DNA of 14,117 nt from Deltaproteobacteria bacterium (GCA_011056825.1 DSBH01000212.1:1-14117); one strand, 5' to 3'; shown: positions 1 to 6,718, counted from the first letter of the stretch. Notes: generated by a model from the letters alone, not told the origin. Numbers and translations: made by a program.

Positions 1-129
1 CTTCACTCCCCGGAGTTCAGCGTTTTAGAGGCGACCGTTCTCCGCGACAACGAAAACGGTCTTTACCCGTCGGATCATTATCCGTACCTGGCGGAACTGA
101 CGTGGAAGAATGCCCCGCGAGACCAGTGA
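1..129 (+). CDS. Endonuclease/exonuclease/phosphatase family protein, C-terminal end (partial)
   Basis: Frame 1 is open from the window edge to a TGA at 127-129 and gives the last 42 residues of a protein; the start lies outside. The readable segment LYPSDHYPYLAELTW carries the SDHxP signature that closes the DNase I-like endonuclease/exonuclease/phosphatase fold. In that family the Asp-His pair belongs to the metal-dependent phosphodiesterase active site, and a hydrophobic beta strand follows it, as here (YLAEL). The substrate (nucleic acid, phosphoinositide or sphingomyelin-like lipid) cannot be told from this fragment. The gene converges on the next, minus-strand gene across a hairpin-rich gap. 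Confidence 0.62.
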   Translation, partial: LHSPEFSVLEATVLRDNENGLYPSDHYPYLAELTWKNAPRDQ

Positions 130-156
130 GCGAACCGTTTTAAGAATGTATGGAGT

Positions 157-196
157 AAAAACTCCGGATTATGTCCGGGGCGGCGGACCGCCGCCC
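157..196 (-). terminator. Tandem hairpins and T-run after the FmdB-like gene
   Basis: Read on the minus strand, a GC-rich hairpin (178-196, nine-base arms around one central base) is followed by a second one (arms 174-178 and 164-168, loop 169-173). Two bases later comes a run of five T (161-157). This fits an intrinsic terminator for the minus-strand gene ending at 209. On the plus strand the GC hairpin also follows the stop at 129, but without a T-run. Confidence 0.55.
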
Positions 197-208
197 TGCT
201 CAGGTGCC

Positions 209-403
209 TCAGGAAAAGCCGGATGATCCCGAAGAACAGAAGTTTATCTTGTCACCCCCCAGGGCGTTGATGCAGCTCATAAGTTTGCTTACGTTGTCAC
301 TGCCGCACTCGGGGCAGGGTGGATATTTTTCCTTGTCCCCCGCAAACATCAATTGTTCAAAACAGTGGCCGCATTGTTTGCATTGATACTCGAAAATGGG
401 CAT
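209..403 (-). CDS. FmdB-family small zinc-ribbon protein
   Basis: This 64-residue protein begins MPIFEYQCKQCGHCFE and continues with a second CPECG pair. The two CxxC knuckles (Cys8/Cys11 and Cys30/Cys33) form the single zinc ribbon of the FmdB putative regulatory family. The opening MPxYEYxCxxCG-like sequence is the hallmark of that family. The C-terminal tail is Gly/Ser-rich and unstructured, as is common there. The ATG at 403 has a strong ribosome site (GGAGGAA, 411-417) seven bases upstream, and a promoter lies at 426-453. It is transcribed alone, divergently from the YkgJ-type gene. The family is named after a gene linked to formamidase expression, but no molecular function is established for most members, so none is assigned here. 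Confidence 0.85.
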   Translation of the reverse strand: MPIFEYQCKQCGHCFEQLMFAGDKEKYPPCPECGSDNVSKLMSCINALGGDKINFCSSGSSGFS

Positions 404-425
404 GGTGCCGTTCCTCCGTTGCCTA

Positions 426-453
426 CATATAATTATTATTTTTCAACAGTCAA
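426..453 (-). promoter_or_regulatory. Predicted sigma70-type promoter for the FmdB-like gene
   Basis: On the minus strand a -35 TTGACT (448-453) and a -10 TATATG (426-431) are separated by 16 bases of AT-rich sequence. The -10 lies 22 bases before the ATG at 403, giving a short leader that contains the GGAGGAA ribosome site. Confidence 0.5.
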
Positions 454-515
454 CAGGCATGGCCCGTTTTTTTGCCGGCGGAAAGGTTTTTCCGGGAAAC
501 GACGGGGATGCAGGC

Positions 516-533
516 ACCATGAAAAGTCATGGT
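516..533. promoter_or_regulatory. Perfect inverted repeat upstream of the YkgJ-type gene (operator candidate)
   Basis: ACCATGA and TCATGGT form perfect seven-base arms around AAAG. Directly downstream is a TATATATAG stretch (543-551) that could serve as a -10 for the plus-strand gene at 609. The position suggests a protein-binding site, but nothing in the window identifies the regulator. Confidence 0.35.
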
Positions 534-608
534 AATTCCCTGTATATATAGTATATTTGTTCTGAATGTTCCGCCGGGACGTTCGAAACAGCCGCGGAAG
601 GAATAGTC

Positions 609-974
609 ATGGATGATAGTCGACTTCCCGAATGTCTCCGTTGCGGGCGGTGCTGCCTGGCCGATTTCAACGCCTACGTCACCGACGAGGATGTCAAGCG
701 GTGGCGGGAGGAAAACAGGCAGGATATTCTGCGTGTTCTTGAACGCGAACAGGCGTGCTGGCAGGGGGACCGTCTCGTGTCAACGACCTCGGGCAGGGCC
801 CTCGAAGGCTGCCCTTTTTTCCAATTTGACGGGAAGCAGTTCGGCTGCGCCATTTACGAAACACGGCCGGCGACATGCCGAAAATTTGAACCAGGATCCT
901 CTCCGCTGTGCCCGCTTTTCAGCAGGAGGAGCGGGGCGGAAAGGGTCGAAGAACGTTCCGACACCGGGACGTAA
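609..974 (+). CDS. YkgJ-family cysteine-cluster protein
   Basis: This 121-residue protein opens with a CLRCGRCC motif (Cys9, Cys12, Cys15, Cys16). Later it has GCPFF (Cys68), GC (Cys80), the RPATCRKF block (Cys90) and Cys101. The CxxCgxCC start and the RPxxCR block are the signature of the YkgJ / zinc- or iron-chelating Cys-cluster family (about 100-130 residues). Members are presumed to bind a metal or iron-sulfur centre, but their reaction is not established. The ATG at 609 follows a good ribosome site (GGAAGGA, 596-602). The stop is 15 bases before the next gene, so the two are almost certainly co-transcribed. The C-terminal 17 residues are charged and variable. Confidence 0.85.
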   Translation: MDDSRLPECLRCGRCCLADFNAYVTDEDVKRWREENRQDILRVLEREQACWQGDRLVSTTSGRALEGCPFFQFDGKQFGCAIYETRPATCRKFEPGSSPLCPLFSRRSGAERVEERSDTGT

Positions 975-989
975 CGAGGGAGGTGTTCC

Positions 990-1808
990 ATGTCGCTTAT
1001 TACCGTCACCGCCGGCATAGGGTCGGAAGCCTACCCTGTCGCGCGGGAATTATCGAACCGCCTGTCGATAGACCTGTACGACGACGAACGGCTCCAGCAG
1101 GAATTCCTTTCCATGGGTCTTTCGTCGCAGGACCTGCAAAGCCTCGATGAAAAGGCGCCCGGTTTCTTCAGCCGGCTTCTCGACCTGCGGCCGAACAGGT
1201 ACCAGGAACTCATGGACGCCGTCGTCTACCACGTGGCGCAGCGGGGCGAAGGTATCATCATCGGCTACGGGTCGCCCTTTCTGCTGCAGGACTTCGGGTG
1301 CGCCCTTCACGTGAGGATCTTCTCGTCGGAACCGGAGCGGATCAAGCGGATCTCGCAGGAATGGAATATCGACGAGAACGCGGCCAGGAAGGCGATCCGC
1401 AAAAACGACAACGAGCGCCGAGGGTTCATGGAATACGCCTTCAACATCCGCTGGGACGACCTGTCATTGTACGATCTCATCGTCAACGTGGACAAGCTGG
1501 GGTACGAATCGGCCGTGGACATGATTGCCGCCGTCGCCACCTCGGAAGTCGTGAATTCGTGCAGCCTGACGGCGCTCGAGACGATGCAGCGTTTCACCCT
1601 GGAAAAGAAGGTCGAGGCGGTGGTTAAAAAAACGGCTCTTATTCCGAAAAATATTCAGGTTTCCGTGTCGGGCGAAGGCGACGTGATGCTCACCGGGCTC
1701 ATAAACCCTCTTGAATCGAAGGACAAGCTTCTCGACGCGGTGCGGGCCGTGCCCGGCGTTCGCAACGTCGATGAGCGCATCGCCAACGAAAAGATTCACG
1801 ACATCTGA
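990..1808 (+). CDS. Cytidylate-kinase-like protein with C-terminal BON domain
   Basis: This 272-residue protein has two parts. Residues 1-190 look like the cytidylate-kinase-like family: an N-terminal ITVTAGIGSEAYPVARELSNRL strand-loop-helix, a mid-protein GIIIGYGSPFLL strand, and a RKNDNERRGFMEY...YDLIVNVDKL block that matches the lid and following strand of this nucleotide kinase fold. Residues about 205-266 (KVEAVVKKT ... VSGEGDVMLTGLI ... VPGVRNVDERI) have the pattern of a BON domain, usually a phospholipid- or surface-binding module. The phosphate-binding loop is degenerate: GIGSEAYP stands where the family usually has a GSGG-type loop, so catalysis is uncertain. The ATG at 990 follows GAGGGAGGT (976-984). 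It forms an operon with the YkgJ-type gene 15 bases upstream, and a terminator follows. Confidence 0.75.
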   Translation: MSLITVTAGIGSEAYPVARELSNRLSIDLYDDERLQQEFLSMGLSSQDLQSLDEKAPGFFSRLLDLRPNRYQELMDAVVYHVAQRGEGIIIGYGSPFLLQDFGCALHVRIFSSEPERIKRISQEWNIDENAARKAIRKNDNERRGFMEYAFNIRWDDLSLYDLIVNVDKLGYESAVDMIAAVATSEVVNSCSLTALETMQRFTLEKKVEAVVKKTALIPKNIQVSVSGEGDVMLTGLINPLESKDKLLDAVRAVPGVRNVDERIANEKIHDI

Positions 1809-1857
1809 CGGGGAAAGGAAAAGAGGGGCACTGAGAGGCGGCGTGTTCCGGTGAAGG

Positions 1858-1885
1858 AACCGGCATGCGCGCCGGTTTCTTGCTT
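1858..1885 (+). terminator. Intrinsic terminator after the kinase-like/BON gene
   Basis: AACCGGC (1858-1864) pairs perfectly with GCCGGTT (1871-1877) around a six-base loop. On the plus strand a T-rich tail (TTTCTTGCTT) follows. The hairpin lies in the gap between the convergent kinase-like gene and trpF. On the minus strand it starts seven bases after the trpF stop codon but has no T-run, so it is a convincing terminator only for the plus strand. Confidence 0.6.
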
Positions 1886-2562
1886 CAGGCGGAAGCAGCG
1901 GCCGCGATGAAGTCCCGCACTTTGCGCGGATCCTTGTCGCCGTTTGGATTTTCCACGCCGCTTATGACGTCGACGGCGTAAGGCCTGACAGCCGTGACGG
2001 CGCGGGCCACGTTTCCGGCGTGAAGACCTCCGGCGAGAATGACGGGAATGCGAAGACCGTCGCGGATCGTACGGGCCATGGTCCAATCGATGCTGTGCCC
2101 CGTTCCGGCGACGCGTTTCTCGCTGACCGAGTCCAGAAGCAGGGCGTCCGCTCCCGCCGATTCGAACAGTTTCCCCGCCTCAAGCGGATCAAGATCCGTG
2201 CCGAGGCATCGTCCCGTTTCCACGGAGAAGCGCAGGGCCTTTATAGCCGGAATGCGCATGACTGACAGTTCGGCGATGATGTCACGGGTCACGGCGGGGG
2301 GCTCATTGCCGTGAAGCTGGACCGCCTGCGGTTTCAGGTATTCCGCGAGCGACAGCACGGTATCGGGATCTCCTCCCACGACGATAACCCGGTAAACGAA
2401 GGGAGGGACCAGGTCCATGAGCCGCATTGCCTCGTCCCTGTCAAGGTTCCAGGGCACATCGGCGGGATACTCGGTGACGAATCCCAGGGCGTGAGCACCC
2501 GCCTCGACGCAGAGCCGCACTTCCTCGCCGGTCCTCATGCCGCATATTTTTACCCGTGTCAT
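1885..2562 (-). CDS. trpF: Phosphoribosylanthranilate isomerase
   Basis: TrpF converts N-(5-phosphoribosyl)-anthranilate to the 1-deoxyribulose form, the third step after chorismate. The 225-residue (beta/alpha)8 barrel has the catalytic Cys7 in VKICGMR and the catalytic Asp144 in ALLLDSVS, then the GTGHSIDW loop, LAGGL and the phosphate-binding DVISGVE segment. The frame is open to a GTG at 2571, but the ATG at 2562 is preferred: its ATGA overlaps the trpC stop, as at every other junction of the operon, and a GGGGTGG stretch lies just upstream. Where many bacterial enzymes have a YPxSPR-type loop, this one has EYPADVPWNLDRDEA followed by LVPPFVYRVIVV, which resembles my recollection of archaeal TrpF. 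It is the last gene of the operon. Confidence 0.92.
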   Translation of the reverse strand: MTRVKICGMRTGEEVRLCVEAGAHALGFVTEYPADVPWNLDRDEAMRLMDLVPPFVYRVIVVGGDPDTVLSLAEYLKPQAVQLHGNEPPAVTRDIIAELSVMRIPAIKALRFSVETGRCLGTDLDPLEAGKLFESAGADALLLDSVSEKRVAGTGHSIDWTMARTIRDGLRIPVILAGGLHAGNVARAVTAVRPYAVDVISGVENPNGDKDPRKVRDFIAAAASA

Positions 2563-3278
2563 GGCGGCCACCCCACGTCTATCATGCTTTTCAAAAAGGC
2601 TGTCGGGTCACTCGATTGCAGCACCGCCGTTCCCACGAGAACCGCGTCCGCCCCGCTTTTACCGGCACGCCGTGCGTCATTGGGTCCGGCGATGGCGCTT
2701 TCACTCACCAGGACACGGCCATCTCCATCCTTGAGAGACAGTTTTTCTGTCCTCCCCACATCGCCGTCATCCACTTCAAAGATAGTGATGTTCCTGTTAT
2801 TGATGCCCAGGAGGGTTCCCGGCAGCCGCCTGATGAGTTTCAGTTCTTCCGGCGTGTGGGCCTCGACCAGCGTTTCCAGTTTTCGGCGGGCGGCCTCGTC
2901 TATACGTTGCGCCAGGCTGTATTCATCGAGCATGGCGGCGATGAGCAGGACGGCCGAGGCGCCGCAGTCGGCCGATTCTTCAACCTGCTGTTTCGTCATG
3001 ACGAAATCCTTATGCAGTACGGGCAGATCGACGGCTCCCGCGATCGCCCTGAGCAGGTCGATCGAACCGCCGAAATGCTCCGGTTCCGTGACGACGCTGA
3101 TGCCCGCGACGGGGAGCGCCGCCATGGAACGGGCCAGCTCGACGGGATCGCGCCCGCGCAGCAGGTCCCCTTCCTTGTCGGAACGAACCTTGATTTCCGC
3201 GATGACGGGGAACAGGCCTTCAGCCTGTCTGCGCCGTATCGAGGCTGCCAGGGATGGTCGTTGCGTGTCCATCATCAT
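2559..3278 (-). CDS. trpC: Indole-3-glycerol-phosphate synthase
   Basis: TrpC closes the indole ring by decarboxylating CdRP to indole-3-glycerol phosphate. All key residues of the (beta/alpha)8 enzyme can be placed: Glu28 and Lys30 in IAEIK, Ser33, catalytic Lys90 in LHKDF, Glu139 in LVEAH, Asn160 in GINNRN and Ser192 in VSESA. The protein has 239 residues. Only about 25 precede IAEIK, so most of the N-terminal helical extension seen in 255-270-residue bacterial enzymes is missing. The usual SPS stretch reads RSDKEGDLLRGRDP, reminiscent of archaeal enzymes. The start is taken at the first of three in-frame ATG codons (3278, 3275, 3272) because its ATGA overlaps the trpD stop; one of the others could be used. 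Confidence 0.92.
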   Translation of the reverse strand: MMMDTQRPSLAASIRRRQAEGLFPVIAEIKVRSDKEGDLLRGRDPVELARSMAALPVAGISVVTEPEHFGGSIDLLRAIAGAVDLPVLHKDFVMTKQQVEESADCGASAVLLIAAMLDEYSLAQRIDEAARRKLETLVEAHTPEELKLIRRLPGTLLGINNRNITIFEVDDGDVGRTEKLSLKDGDGRVLVSESAIAGPNDARRAGKSGADAVLVGTAVLQSSDPTAFLKSMIDVGWPP

Positions 3279-4615
3279 ACCGATTTCGACGCCTCGATCA
3301 GCTCGTCGAGCTTGCGCATGGCCGCCCCCGAATCGATAAGAGATCGCGACAGGTCGATACCCTCCCGTATGCTGGTCGCCTTGCCGCTGACATAGAGCGT
3401 GGCGGCGTTGTTCAGGAGCAGAAAATCCCTTCGGGGGCCCTTTTCCGCGCCCGAAAAGATATCCCTGATGACCCCGGCGTTGAATTCCGGCGATCCCCCG
3501 GCTATATCCCTGATGGTGCAACGCTTCAGTCCGAAGTCCTCGGGGACAACCTCATAATATTTAATGGCGCCGTTTGTGATTTCGGCGATGGAAGTCTTGC
3601 CGATCAGCGAAATTTCGTCAAGACCGTCCAGGCCGTGGGCGATGATGACGTGATTGAAATCCATTTCCGCGACCACGCCCGCCATCATGTTCACCAGCTC
3701 GGGCCGGTACACGCCGATGGTATGGTTCCGGGCGCCCGCCGGGTTGATCAGGGGCCCAATGATGGTGAAAAAAATGGTCTTGACGCCGAGCTGGTTTTCC
3801 GGGCCGAAGACCTTGAGCATAACGGGATGAAAATTCGGGGCGTAAATAAAGCTGATCCCGACGGTCTCGATGAGCCGGGCCGCCTGTTCCGGCTGCAGGT
3901 CGATGACGACGCCCAGCGCCTCCAGCACGTCGGCGCTTCCCGAGGGTGACGAGATGGAGCGGCTGCCGTGCTTGGCGACGGGAATCCCCGCGGCCGCCGC
4001 CAGGACGGCGTTCGCCGAACTCACATTGAACGTGGTCAGCCCGCCGCCGGTCCCGCAGGTGTCGGTGAGATCGCCCTCCACGGCCACCTTCAGGGGCACG
4101 CAGTTGTTCCGCATGGCCTGGGCGATGTAGGCGACTTCCTTAATGCTCGGTCCCTTGCTGAGAAGTCCCACCAGGAACCCGGCGATCTGCACGTCGGAAA
4201 GTTGCCCCGCGCTGATGGCGTCGATGACGGAATAAATTTCGCTCCGCTCCAGGTCGAAATTCTCCGTGAGTTTCGACAGGATGGGCGTAATGGTTTTTTT
4301 GCCGTTTTCAACGAGCAGGGCTTCGTCTTCTTCGGGTGCCATGAATCCCGCGGGGGCTCCTTCGTTGAGCGCGGCGAACTTGTATGTTTTAAACGCCATC
4401 ATCGTCCGGGTGCCGAGAACGCCCTCCATGTTCTGCATTTTCTCCGTCACCACCTCGGAAAGCATTTCGTATTCACGAACCTGGATCTTGGCCATCAGGT
4501 CGTACTCGCCGGTTATGGAAAGCACTTCAACCACCTCGGCGATGGCGCCGAGCTGGTTCGCAAGATTGGGAATCCTTCCCTGCTCGGCCTTGAAAAGCAC
4601 CAGTGCTGTTATCAT
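3275..4615 (-). CDS. trpD: RAM (Lrp/AsnC ligand-binding) domain fused to anthranilate phosphoribosyltransferase
   Basis: TrpD joins anthranilate to PRPP. This 446-residue protein is about 100 longer than usual. Residues 1-78 form an Lrp/AsnC-type RAM domain (ITALVLFKAEQG, VLSITGEYDLMAKIQV, EGVLGTRTMMAFKTY) with no DNA-binding helix-turn-helix before it. Residues 79-108 are an acidic, flexible-looking linker. Residues about 109-446 are the phosphoribosyltransferase: DTCGTGG (185-191), TFNVSSANA, KHGSRS (215-220), SGSADVLEALG, HPVM (263-266), GPLINPAG, the metal-binding Asp-Glu pair in DGLDEIS (333-334) and NNAATL. Departures from the family pattern are GTGGG for GTGGD, KHGSR for KHGNR, and GPENQLGVKTIFF for PVRRELGIRTIFN, so the two arginines near the anthranilate site are missing. 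The ATG overlaps the trpA stop. The fusion is in one clean frame; a role in tryptophan feedback is inferred. Confidence 0.88.
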   Translation of the reverse strand: MITALVLFKAEQGRIPNLANQLGAIAEVVEVLSITGEYDLMAKIQVREYEMLSEVVTEKMQNMEGVLGTRTMMAFKTYKFAALNEGAPAGFMAPEEDEALLVENGKKTITPILSKLTENFDLERSEIYSVIDAISAGQLSDVQIAGFLVGLLSKGPSIKEVAYIAQAMRNNCVPLKVAVEGDLTDTCGTGGGLTTFNVSSANAVLAAAAGIPVAKHGSRSISSPSGSADVLEALGVVIDLQPEQAARLIETVGISFIYAPNFHPVMLKVFGPENQLGVKTIFFTIIGPLINPAGARNHTIGVYRPELVNMMAGVVAEMDFNHVIIAHGLDGLDEISLIGKTSIAEITNGAIKYYEVVPEDFGLKRCTIRDIAGGSPEFNAGVIRDIFSGAEKGPRRDFLLLNNAATLYVSGKATSIREGIDLSRSLIDSGAAMRKLDELIEASKSV

Positions 4616-5454
4616 CCGCCCATCCTCCCTGTTTTGTGAGAATTCATGGCCGCGGTTTCCCGCATTGCCGCCTTGAACGACCGGACCTGTCCGGCCAGGC
4701 GCTCCGCCAGGTCCGGGCTGTCCCGGTATTCCTCTATGATGTTTTCAAAAGTGCTGCCGATAACGACGCCGTCGACGAAGGGCGCGAGCATCGCCGCGTC
4801 GTCGGGCGTCGAGACGCCGAACCCGACGCACAGTGGCAACCCCGACGCGGCGCGGAGAGTCGCCGCCTGTTTCCGGATTCCCTCGGGATCGAGGCCGCCG
4901 CCGCCGGTGACGCCGGCTTTCGATATCAGATAAATAAACCCGGACGCGTTCTTCACGATGGCATGCATCCGTTCCGGCGGGGTTGTCGGAGCGACCAACC
5001 GTATCAGCGCGAAATCGTTTCCGTCCGGCAGGTACTCGTTCATCTCGGCCGCTTCTTCCGGCGGCAGGTCAACCACGAGCATCCCGTCGGCTCCGGCCGC
5101 CGGCGCGTCCCGAAAGAAAGCCTCCAGTCCGTAGGCGAAAATGGGATTGTAGTAACTGAAGAGAACAACAGGGACGTCGGTTTTTTTTCGAAGCGCCCCG
5201 ATCATCCTGATAGCACCGGCGAGGCTGGAGCCACTTTTGAGCGCCCTCAGCCCCCCGCGCTGAATAACCGGCCCGTCCGCCGTGGGGTCGGAGAAGGGAA
5301 CGCCCAGTTCAAGCACGTCGAGGCCGGCGTCGCACATGGCCGCGAGCAGTTCGAGCGAACGATCGAATGACGGATCGCCGGCGAGAACGAAACCAACAAG
5401 CGCCTTCTCTCCTTTTTCCCTGAGTTCGGCGAATTGTTTATCGATCCTGTTCAT
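4612..5454 (-). CDS. trpA: Tryptophan synthase alpha subunit
   Basis: TrpA cleaves indole-3-glycerol phosphate to indole and glyceraldehyde 3-phosphate, passing indole to TrpB through the subunit tunnel. The 280-residue barrel has catalytic Glu49 in LELGVPFSDP and Asp60 in TADGPVIQ, at the same numbers as the Salmonella enzyme. It also has YYNPIFAYG, VVDLPPEE, SKAGVTGGG (loop 6, with Lys where Arg is common), GFGVSTPDD and VIGSTFENII for phosphate binding. The frame is open upstream to 5577, but the start MNRIDKQF at 5454 gives the family length and an ATGA overlap with the trpB stop. The 3' end overlaps the trpD start in the same way. Indole is toxic and channelled, so tight coupling to trpB is expected. 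Confidence 0.95.
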   Translation of the reverse strand: MNRIDKQFAELREKGEKALVGFVLAGDPSFDRSLELLAAMCDAGLDVLELGVPFSDPTADGPVIQRGGLRALKSGSSLAGAIRMIGALRKKTDVPVVLFSYYNPIFAYGLEAFFRDAPAAGADGMLVVDLPPEEAAEMNEYLPDGNDFALIRLVAPTTPPERMHAIVKNASGFIYLISKAGVTGGGGLDPEGIRKQAATLRAASGLPLCVGFGVSTPDDAAMLAPFVDGVVIGSTFENIIEEYRDSPDLAERLAGQVRSFKAAMRETAAMNSHKTGRMGG

Positions 5455-6701
5455 TTCACGGTTCCTTCCTCGGCCGCGGCGCGGCGCGCTATGATGTCCA
5501 GGTCCTTGTCGCCCCGGCCGGAGAGATTCACCACGATGATTGTTTCCGGCGGCAAAGCGGGCGCCTCCTTGACACACCAGGCGACGGCATGGGCGCTTTC
5601 CAGGGCCGGAATAATACCCTCAAGTCGGGACAGCAGGTGAAAGGCCTCGAGCGCTTCCCCGTCGTCGATAGAGGCGTAGCGCGCCCGCCCGCTGTCCTTC
5701 AGCATCGCGTGTTCCGGCCCGACGCCGGGATAATCGAGCCCGGCGGAAATGGAATGGGCCTCCCTGATCTGGCCGTTTGATTCCTGAAGTACGTAGGACT
5801 TCGAGCCGTGCAGCACGCCGGTTGTTCCCACTCCCAGCGTCGCGGCGTGTCTCCCGGACATGATGCTTTCGCCCGCCGCTTCCACGCCGACCAGTTCCAC
5901 CGGATCGTCGAGAAAGGGATAAAAAAGGCCCAACGCGTTGCTGCCGCCACCCACGCAGGCCACCAGCACGTCCGGTTGTCGACCCGGGTTCGCGCGCGCC
6001 TGTTCCTTTACTTCCTCGCCGATGATTGTCTGAAAGTCGCGCACCATCATGGGATAGGGATGGGGACCGGCGACGGAGCCGATAACGTAATGCGTGTCAG
6101 TGACGGCGCTCACCCAGTACCGCATGGCCTCGTTCATGGCGTCCTTCAGCGTGCCGGCGCCCGACGCGACGGGAATCACCTCGGCGCCCAGAAGCTCCAT
6201 TCGGTGCACGTTGGGGGCCTGGCGGTCAATATCCTCCACGCCCATGAACACCCTGCACTCCATGCCAAAGAGTGCCGCCGCCGTTGCCGTGGCCACGCCA
6301 TGCTGTCCCGCTCCCGTCTCGGCGATCAGCTTTTTTTTGCCCATGCGGCGGGCCAGCAGTCCCTGCCCCATGGTATTGTTGATCTTGTGGGCCCCGGTAT
6401 GCGCCAGGTCTTCGCGTTTCAGATAAATTTGAGCGCCGCCGAGGTGTTCCGTCAGACGCCGCGCGAAAAAAAGCGGCGTCGGTCGTCCCACGTAATCGAC
6501 CAGGAGATCGTGAAGTTCACGCTGAAACGATGGTTCTTTCGATATCCTGACGTAGGCCTCCTCCAGCTCAAGCAGCGCCGACATGAGCGTTTCAGCCACG
6601 TACCGGCCGCCGTAGGGACCAAAATGTCCGTACCGGTCGGGTACTGGACCCTGCCTCGGCGCCCCGGCCGGCGTTTCAATGTGCATGTTGTTGTGTTCCA
6701 T
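5451..6701 (-). CDS. trpB: Tryptophan synthase beta subunit
   Basis: TrpB condenses indole with L-serine to tryptophan using pyridoxal phosphate. The 416-residue protein shows DRYGHFGPYGGRYV (22-35), the PLP lysine Lys106 in HTGAHKINN, GAGQHGVA (131-138), the phosphate-binding GGGSNA (251-256), EGIIPALE (361-368) and the serine of NLSGRGDKD (392-400). It is the classical TrpB1 type, which partners TrpA. It is about 20 residues longer than common homologues because of a Pro/Gly-rich N-terminal tail. The ATG at 6701 follows GAGGAG (6711-6716) at nine bases, just past the attenuator T-run. It is the first structural gene of the operon; trpA overlaps its stop by four bases. Confidence 0.96.
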   Translation of the reverse strand: MEHNNMHIETPAGAPRQGPVPDRYGHFGPYGGRYVAETLMSALLELEEAYVRISKEPSFQRELHDLLVDYVGRPTPLFFARRLTEHLGGAQIYLKREDLAHTGAHKINNTMGQGLLARRMGKKKLIAETGAGQHGVATATAAALFGMECRVFMGVEDIDRQAPNVHRMELLGAEVIPVASGAGTLKDAMNEAMRYWVSAVTDTHYVIGSVAGPHPYPMMVRDFQTIIGEEVKEQARANPGRQPDVLVACVGGGSNALGLFYPFLDDPVELVGVEAAGESIMSGRHAATLGVGTTGVLHGSKSYVLQESNGQIREAHSISAGLDYPGVGPEHAMLKDSGRARYASIDDGEALEAFHLLSRLEGIIPALESAHAVAWCVKEAPALPPETIIVVNLSGRGDKDLDIIARRAAAEEGTVK

Positions 6702-6718
6702 GAATGTGTTCTCCTCGC

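Noticed and set aside
1858..1884. Intrinsic terminator for trpF on the minus strand
   Set aside because: The hairpin is perfect but is followed on that strand by CCTTCACC rather than a T-run, so only the plus-strand reading is convincing.
2311..3339. Plus-strand open frame of 342 codons across trpF/trpC
   Set aside because: It is antisense to two well-supported trp genes, has a Ser/Arg/Ala-rich composition typical of a shadow frame in GC-rich DNA, and shows no domain pattern.
2559..3521. Longer trpC starting near 3521
   Set aside because: The extra 81 residues are Arg/Gly/Gln-rich, lie out of frame over the trpD 3' end and do not resemble the TrpC N-terminus; the ATGA overlap at 3278 is the natural start.
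3275..4615. Possibility that the RAM segment and TrpD are two genes joined by a frameshift error
   Set aside because: The frame is continuous, the linker has a normal acidic composition, no ribosome site precedes a TrpD-only start, and both ends keep the ATGA overlaps of the operon.
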